A stretch of 56,520 bases of DNA from Thermoplasmata archaeon (GTDB lineage: Archaea > Thermoplasmatota > Thermoplasmata > Thermoplasmatales > Thermoplasmataceae), in assembly GCA_015520045.1 (NCBI GenBank), contig WAQW01000057.1, forward strand, positions 1 through 56,520, given 5' to 3'. Both the position numbers and the translations under genes were made by a program. Under the pieces are notes generated by a model. That model was not told the origin of the DNA and made no database searches. It was given only the letters and a program-made list of their open reading frames with translations. This document shows positions 50,680 to 56,520 of this stretch, piece by piece (the stretch's first letter is position 1; every line of letters starts with the position of its first letter).

Positions 50680-52152
50680 TTACCTGATGATTCTAAATCT
50701 CCGCAGGAATTCAATATCTGTGTTGTATATCTCTCTGACATCTTCCAACCCGTAATAGAGAAAAGCAAGCCTTTCCAGGCCCAGCCCCCAGGCAATCGCA
50801 TGCGTTTTTAATCCGAGTATCCTCTCCACCTCTGGCCTAAATACTCCGGAACCGCCAAGCTCCACCTCTTTTCCCTCAAACCTAACAACAACATCCATGC
50901 TCGGCTCCGTGTATGGGTAGTAGGACGGGATCAACTTTATCTCATCAAATCCCAGCCTTCCGTAAAATTCTTTCAGAAGCCATTTCAGTGTTGCCAGGTT
51001 AGCATCACTGCTGTAAAGAGCACCTTCTATCTGGTGGAATTCTGCGAGGTGCTTCCAGTCCACGCTCTCGTGCCGGAACACTTTCTCCACAGAGAAAACT
51101 GCAACAGGAGGATCTCTATGCGAGTGAAGATAGTGAGCTGTTGAAACCGTCGTGTGCGTCCTAAGAAGGAGTTTGCTGGCCTCAGCTTCATTCCACTCGT
51201 ACCCCCATCCACTGTACCTACCGTATCCTTGCTCATGCACCTGCGATACAATCTTTTTTATATTTTCCTCCTCATCGTTTGGGGGCTTGTCAAGAGTCAC
51301 ATAGAACGTGTCCTGCATATCCCTGGCAGTATGATCCTGAGGAATGAAGAGCGCATCCATGTTCCATAGAGAGCTCTCTACATAGCTGCCAGTCATCTCC
51401 GTGAAGCCCAGGTCAAAGAAAATTGAACGTACCTTGTCTATGAGAATGGTGAGGGGATGCAGGAAGGGGGCATTGAGGGGAGAAACAGCACTCGTGACAT
51501 CATATCTCCGAAATTTCAAATTCCTCCAACTATTACTCTGAAGAACGTCTCTGCTAAGCTCTCCTATAGCACCGGAAGAATAAGACTTCTGCAGATACTC
51601 CCTTCCCCTATTGTTGATCCTCACAAATCTCATACTTACTCTCTTCTGAGCTATGATGTTCCCCCGTGCCTTCAAAATGTCAATGGTCCCCGGGCTGAGA
51701 GTTTTCCCATCTGATAATCTTACAAGAGCCTCACGGTATTTTAAGATCCTCTCTCTTATACTATCCTTGTTGTGTATCGTGATTATGCCAGAAACAGGTT
51801 TAATGGAAAACTTAGCCAGTTGAGCGAGAGCTATTTTACCCCTCTGTGTACCTATCGCCTTCATAAGCTCTACCACAGACAGGGAATCATCGTCCCCCAT
51901 AAGATCAAGAGCCTCTTCTTCTGGAAAGTTCCCTTTAATGTACGATCTGCCTTCTGATGTGGGTACGAAAACGAGCTCCTCTTTTTTTAATGCATCAATG
52001 AGACCCTTCCGTTCAAGCCACGAGAGGGCACTCCTTATGGATTGTGCATCAACCCCATGGATAACAATATCATTCTCTGGGACGTAATCGTCACCCTTCT
52101 TAAGGGAAAGATAATCAAGAATTTTCCATTCTGTCTCACTGATCTCTACCAT
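50680..52152 (-). CDS. pheS: phenylalanine-tRNA ligase alpha subunit
   Basis: This 490-residue archaeal/eukaryotic-type alpha subunit charges tRNA-Phe with PheT as partner. The N-terminal winged-helix region (about 1-200) is typical of the archaeal type. The class II core carries GSYVESSLWNMDALFIPQDH, the motif 2 region KVFRHESVDWKHLAEFHQIE and motif 3 AWGLGLERLAFLYYG. The start ATG 52152 begins MVEISETEWKILDYL. The pheT gene is not adjacent on either side, so the two subunits are encoded apart or pheT lies outside the window. Confidence 0.95.
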   Translation of the reverse strand: MVEISETEWKILDYLSLKKGDDYVPENDIVIHGVDAQSIRSALSWLERKGLIDALKKEELVFVPTSEGRSYIKGNFPEEEALDLMGDDDSLSVVELMKAIGTQRGKIALAQLAKFSIKPVSGIITIHNKDSIRERILKYREALVRLSDGKTLSPGTIDILKARGNIIAQKRVSMRFVRINNRGREYLQKSYSSGAIGELSRDVLQSNSWRNLKFRRYDVTSAVSPLNAPFLHPLTILIDKVRSIFFDLGFTEMTGSYVESSLWNMDALFIPQDHTARDMQDTFYVTLDKPPNDEEENIKKIVSQVHEQGYGRYSGWGYEWNEAEASKLLLRTHTTVSTAHYLHSHRDPPVAVFSVEKVFRHESVDWKHLAEFHQIEGALYSSDANLATLKWLLKEFYGRLGFDEIKLIPSYYPYTEPSMDVVVRFEGKEVELGGSGVFRPEVERILGLKTHAIAWGLGLERLAFLYYGLEDVREIYNTDIEFLRRFRIIR

Positions 52153-52220
52153 TCTCTCAGGGAAGGAAAATGCTAGAATCTATTTACTTTTTCCATTTCT
52201 GAATTGAGAAGAGGAACGGA

Positions 52221-53117
52221 CTAACTGGATTCATGTATCAGCGATAGATATATGTCCTCAAGGCCCTTTGATTCGGTAAAATCTTTTATCTTAAGGCCTG
52301 CATTGACCAGAAGATCAACGAGCCGGGAATTCTGTGCTCCGTTTGCAATCTCAAAAAGGATTGTTTTCGTGCCTTTTACTTCTTTGGAAAGAATAAATTC
52401 GGCATTTGGAACAATCTCAGGTTTCGTCTCGAAAACTACCCTTATCTTTTTCGTGGAATCCCTGAGGATAGAATCATACTTTATGCTTCCCTGATCGAGG
52501 ATCACGACACGATCACATATTTCAGTTGCTTCACTTATGAGATGCGTGCTGAGTATAACCGATTTATTCTTCTTATGGCTATAAGATCTGATCAGATCTC
52601 TGGTCTCTATTATGCCCCTGGGATCAAGACCGAACGTTGGTTCATCAAGAATGAGAATGTCTGGTTCCGAAATCATAGCTGCCGCGAGACCCAATCTCTG
52701 TTTCATTCCTTTCGAATAGGTTCCTGTCCTGCTGTCAAGAAACTTCACTATACCTGTCCTTGATGCAAGGTAGTTTATTTCTTCTTTCATTATATCGCTT
52801 GGAACATCCCTCATTACTGCAATGAACTCAAGGGCTTCTCTCCCGGTAACATATGGATAAAATTCCGGCTGTTCTATAAGACTTCCGATATTCTCAAGGG
52901 CTTTCTGCGGGTTATCTGAAAGTGTTAAACCATTGATCACGACCCTTCCCCCAGAGGGATTTATTATATGTGTGATGATCTTCATCAACGTTGTCTTCCC
53001 TGCTCCATTCGGGCCAAGTATTGCAGTGCATCCGGAACCGAATGAGGCCGTCACGGAATCTACCGCCACCTTAGAGCCGTAATGCTTCTTTATGTTTTCC
53101 AGTTTCAGATGAGACAT
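52221..53117 (-). CDS. ABC transporter ATP-binding protein
   Basis: This 298-residue ATPase has Walker A GPNGAGKTT (35-43), the signature region YSKGMKQRLGLAAAM, Walker B ILILDEPTFGLDP and the H-loop STHLIS. The long C-terminal part (about 220-298) is typical for ABC-2 exporter ATPases of the drug/Nod factor type. It overlaps the start of the permease gene by one base in the operon, so both are translationally linked. The substrate is not known. Confidence 0.92.
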   Translation of the reverse strand: MSHLKLENIKKHYGSKVAVDSVTASFGSGCTAILGPNGAGKTTLMKIITHIINPSGGRVVINGLTLSDNPQKALENIGSLIEQPEFYPYVTGREALEFIAVMRDVPSDIMKEEINYLASRTGIVKFLDSRTGTYSKGMKQRLGLAAAMISEPDILILDEPTFGLDPRGIIETRDLIRSYSHKKNKSVILSTHLISEATEICDRVVILDQGSIKYDSILRDSTKKIRVVFETKPEIVPNAEFILSKEVKGTKTILFEIANGAQNSRLVDLLVNAGLKIKDFTESKGLEDIYLSLIHESS

Positions 53118-53941
53118 CAGATCGCCTCCTTCCTTTCAAAAAGGATCAGTGCTGTTGTGAATGATATCACACCGTAGAGTATCATGACCCATAGGGACCT
53201 TAGTATAAGTTGCACAGGAGCTGGATTAATGGAAAAACCTCCCGAAAATGAGAAAACTGAAAAATTGAAATAAACCTGCTGTAATATTGCAGCTGCGACC
53301 GTGAGTAGATAGTAGGGAGTGTATCCATAAAAGATGTTGATAACGTACGAAGCCGAGGGGAATATAAGGAAATATATGACCAGCACGGTGATATAGGCAT
53401 TAAGATTCTTGTTAAAGATTGCACTGCTCATGAATGTAACGGATAGTATTGAAAAAATAAAGACGAGGAGCAGAAGAATACTTAGATAAAACAGATCTGG
53501 TTGAAGAATGTGGAATACGAAAAGGAATGTTATCCATTGAAATAGAAGGAAAATTCCAGAGATCAATACGGAAACAACATAAGCTGCAAGAAATTTACCA
53601 GCGAAAAGCTGGAACCTGCCGACCGGTAGGGGGAAAATCTGGTATGCTGTTCTGTTCTCTATTTCACTACTTATGGCCGGAGAGCCGAAAAATACGGCAG
53701 ATAGGACTGGTAGGTACTCGAGCGCAAAATTCCATACATAGTCAAAGACCCTACGTATGAGCTCAGGTGGAGGATTCACCACGATTCTCGAGAGGTACTT
53801 GTCTATACTGCTAAGATAGGTGAAGGAAAAGTAGACAAGCAGTGATGATACCAACAGATCGATTGCCAGCATCATATAGAAAGCGCGCGACCTGTAATAG
53901 TTCTTAAAGTAGTAAAGAAACAGGGGTACTATTTTTAACAT
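53117..53941 (-). CDS. ABC-2 type permease
   Basis: This 274-residue membrane protein has about six hydrophobic segments, for example MMLAIDLLVSSLLVYFSF, AYVVSVLISGIFLLFQWITF and LSILLLLVFIFSILSVTF. The segment EIENRTAYQIFPLPVGRFQL after TM2 is the characteristic ABC-2 phrase (typically ExxxGTxxxLxxxP). It lies between the ATPase gene (one-base overlap) and the membrane-anchored extracytoplasmic protein gene (38-base overlap). It is probably the membrane half of an exporter. Confidence 0.9.
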   Translation of the reverse strand: MLKIVPLFLYYFKNYYRSRAFYMMLAIDLLVSSLLVYFSFTYLSSIDKYLSRIVVNPPPELIRRVFDYVWNFALEYLPVLSAVFFGSPAISSEIENRTAYQIFPLPVGRFQLFAGKFLAAYVVSVLISGIFLLFQWITFLFVFHILQPDLFYLSILLLLVFIFSILSVTFMSSAIFNKNLNAYITVLVIYFLIFPSASYVINIFYGYTPYYLLTVAAAILQQVYFNFSVFSFSGGFSINPAPVQLILRSLWVMILYGVISFTTALILFERKEAI

Positions 53942-54782
53942 TTAAACCACCAGCCGTGAGAAGATCATAGAGGTAACTCAACAGAAGACTGATCTGTGGG
54001 AAGCCTAGATCAAATTTCACATAAAGGAAATGGCCATTCACCGTGTAGTTCGTAACGAATGCTCTGAGAATGTTCAGCTTTTCCTTGGGTATCTTTTCGG
54101 ATAGATTTGTAGTCAGTGTTTTCAGGAACATTATGTTGTTCGAACCGACCCTCAAGGAAGTGTAATTCTCAGTCGAATTCAGGGAGAGCTGTACTGAAGT
54201 GTTCTTGGCTGTTGTATTAAGCCAAAGGCTCAGAGATGCTTTCTGGTCGATGTGGTGGTCCAGGTTCCTGAAATGGTTATTGTCAAGAAAGGCATTGATG
54301 GAATCGATAACAGCATTAAGGGTGCCTACCATTGAATACTCGGCATTTAGCTGCGTTGCATAAATCCGAATACCACTCTTTATTAGCGAGGAACCGTAGC
54401 TGTAGTTTTTTCCGAAAAGGGTTAGAATATTGATCAAACTTACATTGTTGAATTCGAAGATCGAGTAATGATGGTATGCCATCACAAATCGTACGCTGGC
54501 GTTAATCCTCATCTGGGTGGAGTTGTTAACAGTGCTGGGCGTCTCGAGTATTTTTTTCTCCAGATGTGAAAAGGGAATAGATATTATAACACCAACAGAT
54601 GTATTCGTGGCAAAGGTAAAGAACGAGATGTTATCTGATTTAACGTGAGCTATCATTACAGAGCCGGAAGGCACATAGTAAGTGCCGGAAGTTTTCTGAT
54701 TCAAGTTGGCAAGGGAATAAAACCCAGCTGAACTGATCAGTGCCGCGATCAACACGACAAGTGGTTTTACCAGCGATCTCAT
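53904..54782 (-). CDS. membrane-anchored extracytoplasmic protein of the ABC-2 operon
   Basis: This 292-residue protein is not recognised as a family. One N-terminal TM (VKPLVVLIAALISSAGFY) is followed by a large outside domain with more than 15 Asn-X-Ser/Thr sequons and few charges. ATG 54782 is chosen because the TATA-like box at 54801-54810 lies 24 bases upstream; a start at 54959 would include 59 residues unlike a protein N-terminus. It is the first gene of the ABC-2 operon and overlaps the permease gene by 38 bases. An accessory or surface-bound partner of the exporter is likely. Confidence 0.7.
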   Translation of the reverse strand: MRSLVKPLVVLIAALISSAGFYSLANLNQKTSGTYYVPSGSVMIAHVKSDNISFFTFATNTSVGVIISIPFSHLEKKILETPSTVNNSTQMRINASVRFVMAYHHYSIFEFNNVSLINILTLFGKNYSYGSSLIKSGIRIYATQLNAEYSMVGTLNAVIDSINAFLDNNHFRNLDHHIDQKASLSLWLNTTAKNTSVQLSLNSTENYTSLRVGSNNIMFLKTLTTNLSEKIPKEKLNILRAFVTNYTVNGHFLYVKFDLGFPQISLLLSYLYDLLTAGGLNVKNSTPVSLLL

Positions 54783-54800
54783 AGAGGAAACATATTCGCC

Positions 54801-54810
54801 TTTTATATTT
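54801..54810 (-). promoter_or_regulatory. TATA-like box of the ABC-2 operon
   Basis: TTTTATATTT (plus-strand reading, AAATATAAAA on the minus strand) is centred about 24 bases from ATG 54782 and supports that start. Confidence 0.55.
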
Positions 54811-54946
54811 AAATTTCTACGTACGCAGATGTGGAATACCCTTCCAAGAGACACACATCTGGGTACATTTAGGAATTTTTCTCGAGATATTACATGAGCC
54901 GGAGCACACCAAAAAATATTAAAATCTGAAAAGATAGAGTGGAGTA

Positions 54947-55120
54947 ATGACTGCTGCAAAATCCAGACTTGTAAGCATACGCAAATCTGATCTTGACAGC
55001 CTTGAGGCCACCGTAGAGACTCTGGAAAATGAGCGTGTCATGGATCAGCTTGAGAAGAGCGAACAAGATATACAAAAGGGCAAAGTAAGAAATGTGAGGG
55101 AATTCTTGAAAGAGCTCTAA
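54947..55120 (+). CDS. RelB/Phd-like antitoxin
   Basis: This 57-residue protein is shorter than the usual gene-finding limit. It reads SIRKSDLDSLEATVETL, then NERVMDQLEKSEQDIQKG and VREFLKEL, the helix-rich pattern of archaeal RelB-type antitoxins whose C-terminus wraps the toxin. A Shine-Dalgarno GGAG (54941-54944) precedes ATG 54947, with an AT-rich box at about 54911-54924. Its stop overlaps by 4 bases the end of the RelE-like gene on the opposite strand. The neighbouring toxin gene is broken, but the antitoxin looks intact. Confidence 0.75.
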   Translation: MTAAKSRLVSIRKSDLDSLEATVETLENERVMDQLEKSEQDIQKGKVRNVREFLKEL

Positions 55121-55386
55121 TAGTACTTTTTCGCCTCATCCTTGTGAAGGATTGCTCTGAGGATCACTTTCTTTTGCTCTTCGTTTATCTCATACCAGAC
55201 TCTGAAACGTCCTACCCTGAGTTACCATAATCCATGAAGTTTGCCTCTCTGCGGCTTTCCTGCTTGCGGCTTCTGTTCCAGTTTTTCAGTCGTACGAAGC
55301 AGCCATTCTTTTTTGTCTTTGTGGTTTCTTGAGAACTCTTTTTCGAATGTTTCCGTAGATTCTACGGTGTAGCTCTTAAATACCAA
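55117..55386 (-). pseudogene. RelE/ParE-like toxin gene interrupted by an in-frame TAA
   Basis: Reading the minus strand from a TTG at 55386, the frame gives SYTVESTETFEKEFSRNHK and ends with KLHGLW, then TAA, then LRVGRFRVWYEINEEQKK and ILRAILHKDEAKKYY with a stop at 55117. Both halves match RelE-type toxins (about 89 residues in total). The TAA at 55222-55224 sits in the same frame where family members have a Lys or similar codon, so a one-base change can restore the gene. Only the C-terminal part after the stop holds the catalytic-face residues, so the truncated product should be inactive. Confidence 0.8.
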
Positions 55387-55559
55387 CTGTTTTTGCTTAG
55401 TACTGCTATCATTCAAAGCACTCTTCTTAAATTTTCTCAACGCTCTCGTACTATTGGATGATCTCTTCAAATTTTTTGGATAGTGTACCGAATTTAGTGT
55501 ATAAGTATCTAGTACTAACAGTAAACTAGAGCCAGAAACCATGGGAGAAACCCATAGTG
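55387..55559. other. upstream region of the broken toxin gene
   Basis: The minus-strand frame continues open upstream of the toxin, but the sequence is low in recognisable features and is read as non-coding. An AT-rich stretch GTGTATAAGTATCT (55497-55510) is a weak promoter candidate for the toxin gene. Confidence 0.35.
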
Positions 55560-55763
55560 ATCTTGTATATTCTTTTTAACCAAACATGATACCATGTTTG
55601 GCCAGGGATACGCGGTCTTGATCCTGAGGAGAATCCTCGGGGCGCAGCATGCGGCTCCCTTCTTTCATTCCGTACCCGGATGGGATGTTGCAGTATCTCT
55701 GCGGATAATGAACAGGTCTGTGGTGAATGGTTGAGATTGGGAGAGAATCTGGCAGGTGGTGGC
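55560..55763 (+). ncRNA. hairpin-rich region upstream of IS110 transposase, bridge-RNA candidate
   Basis: In IS110-group elements the non-coding left end before the transposase encodes a bridge (seek) RNA that guides insertion. These 204 bases hold a perfect 9-bp hairpin CCAAACATG-ATAC-CATGTTTGG (55580-55601), a second hairpin CCTGAGGA...TCCTCGGG (from about 55624, one G.U pair) and a GCAG...CTGC stem near 55696. This is the right place and density of structure, but the boundaries, internal loops and guide sequences were not determined, and the element itself is decayed. Confidence 0.35.
55580..55601. repeat. perfect 9-bp inverted repeat with 4-base loop
   Basis: CCAAACATG (55580-55588) and CATGTTTGG (55593-55601) flank ATAC. 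It is the strongest small palindrome in the right-end region and lies about 165 bases before the IS110 start codon. Confidence 0.8.
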
Positions 55764-56520
55764 ATGAAAATATATGTTGGGATAGATATGGCAAAGGATA
55801 AGTTTGTCTACCGTGCAATGGATGTTCCCTTAATGTCCTATGCAGGGGAAGCAACAGGACCAATGTTAATGGGAGATTCAGTGAATTTTCTTCTACCATA
55901 AGAGGTTTGAATTCTCCCGGAACAGTGATAAATATTGGAATGGGATCTTCATGCATATATCCTATTCCACTGTACAATCACCTCAGATCTGATGGATTTC
56001 GTGTCCGGATACTCAACGGGATTGAGGTCAGGGGCATGAAGAAATACAGGGTGAGAAAAACATCCAATGGCACAATAGATGCAGAATCCATAGCGAGGTA
56101 CCTCATGATCGGGGAAAACAGGAAAACATTCACCGTGCCTGATGATTTCAGAAATCTCTGGGAAATCATCACCGCATACAGCATCATGGCAATCAAGATA
56201 AGAACAGCAAAGAACAATCTCATAAGGGCACTGGACATGATATTTCCCGGCCTCTCAAATGCAATTGAGATAAATCCCGATACACTTGATATGCTGAACC
56301 TGTATACAACACCTGAGGATTCCCTTTCAGCAGACATAAATGGCATTGAGAATTATGTATCAAAGAGAAGGGCCCGGAGAATAAAGAAGATTGCGGAGAA
56401 CTCCCCGGCAAATCCATCCATTGAAAGATCGCTGAGGATGGAAATATCTTCACTTACCAGGATACTCAATGTTCTCGTGGAGGAAAAAAAGAACCTTGAG
56501 AATGCAATGAAACCGGATCC
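55764..56520 (+). pseudogene. decayed IS110-family transposase, running off the window
   Basis: The frame from ATG 55764 begins MKIYVGIDMAKDKFVYRAM, the DEDD RuvC-like N-terminus of IS110 transposases, then stops at 55901. A shift of one base between about 55845 and 55875 brings the second part into frame: RFSEFSSTIRGLNSPGTVI, followed by LRSDGFRVRILNGIEVRG and SIARYLMIGENRK, continuing open to the window end. The motif that should read GMExTGxY reads GMGSSCIY, losing the second acidic residue. So the copy is broken at least twice. The C-terminal catalytic serine domain lies outside. Confidence 0.85.

Larger units (their letters stand above)
55560..56520 (+). mobile_element. IS110-family insertion sequence remnant
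   Basis: The element comprises the hairpin-rich left-end region and the frameshifted transposase. IS110 elements lack terminal inverted repeats, so the true left border cannot be read directly; it may lie anywhere between the toxin pseudogene and 55760. The right part is beyond the window. Confidence 0.7.

Noticed and set aside
50470-50811. 113-codon plus-strand frame overlapping the 3' end of pheS
   Set aside because: 132 bases are antisense to a conserved PheS end, and the product shows no family features.
53904-54959. Longer version of the ABC-2 operon's first protein, starting at 54959
   Set aside because: It crosses the TATA-like box used by the shorter start, and the added 59 residues overlap the antitoxin promoter and start.
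55526-55977. Minus-strand frames in the IS110 left end
   Set aside because: They run antisense to the transposase start and the structured region and carry no protein features.
1-56520. CRISPR array or cas genes
   Set aside because: No set of equally spaced direct repeats and no Cas-like motif was seen anywhere in the window.
1-56520. rRNA genes or additional tRNAs
   Set aside because: Only one tRNA (Tyr) could be folded from the sequence; no rRNA-like conserved blocks were seen.

Overview
The window looks like a chromosome segment of a thermoacidophilic archaeon of the Thermoplasmatales (a relative of Thermoplasma, Picrophilus, Ferroplasma or Cuniculiplasma). The evidence is a TFB gene, archaeal PheS, a two-subunit-type GMP synthase glutaminase, UPF0147 and DUF357 proteins, an intron-containing tRNA-Tyr, a Thermoplasma-type glucose dehydrogenase together with a glycerate kinase of the non-phosphorylative Entner-Doudoroff route, and a bacterial-type FolD. 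Many first genes of transcription units have a TATA-like box 24-28 bases before the start codon and no room for a leader, so leaderless mRNAs appear common. Several annotated starts below were moved to fit this pattern.

Layout. 1-1040: the tail of a transposase, a small basic protein and a DUF357 protein. 1060-5662: mostly minus-strand housekeeping genes (ThiI with a rhodanese domain, PPC protein, Nudix hydrolase, metallophosphoesterase, aminotransferase). 5810-15450: a glycosylated surface protein, a LOG-like protein, IPP isomerase, glycerate kinase, TrmI, an MFS carrier, tRNA-Tyr and a GlcD/GlcF flavin/iron-sulfur dehydrogenase. 15560-18655: a large RND/MMPL exporter divergent from glcD. 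18714-24307: Lrp-type RAM protein, UPF0147, GuaA glutaminase, TFB, RpiA, a DeoC/LsrF-type aldolase, an isoaspartyl peptidase and OsmC. 24481-27326: two gene pairs, an RHH-like protein with a stand-alone DEDDy exonuclease, and a thiolase-fold protein lacking its catalytic cysteine with a zinc-ribbon DUF35 partner. 27355-36395: CPA2 antiporter, APC permease with a tiny two-TM partner, and a very long Lhr helicase.

36716-42329 is a tightly coupled four-gene operon with two type IV pilus-type ATPases and two GspF/TadC-type membrane proteins but no pilin, prepilin peptidase or other pilus gene. 42326-49986 holds a CPA1 antiporter with NAD synthetase, glucose dehydrogenase translationally coupled to FolD, a THUMP-like methyltransferase, PurC and bacterial-type RibA. 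50680-54782 has PheS and a three-gene ABC-2 exporter operon. The right end (54947-56520) is accessory DNA. It has a RelB-type antitoxin facing, tail to tail, a RelE-type toxin gene broken by an in-frame TAA. This is followed by a decayed IS110-family transposase preceded by a hairpin-rich region that could be a remnant bridge-RNA locus.

Taken together, the genes support sugar oxidation (glucose dehydrogenase, glycerate kinase, RpiA), one-carbon and nucleotide metabolism (FolD, PurC, GuaA, NadE), isoprenoid synthesis (Idi) and ion/pH homeostasis (two antiporters). The parts most likely to hide undescribed biology are the double-ATPase secretion operon, the convergent toxin-antitoxin pair, the RHH/exonuclease pair and the cysteine-less thiolase/DUF35 pair. 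All family names were assigned by reading motifs; no database search was run.
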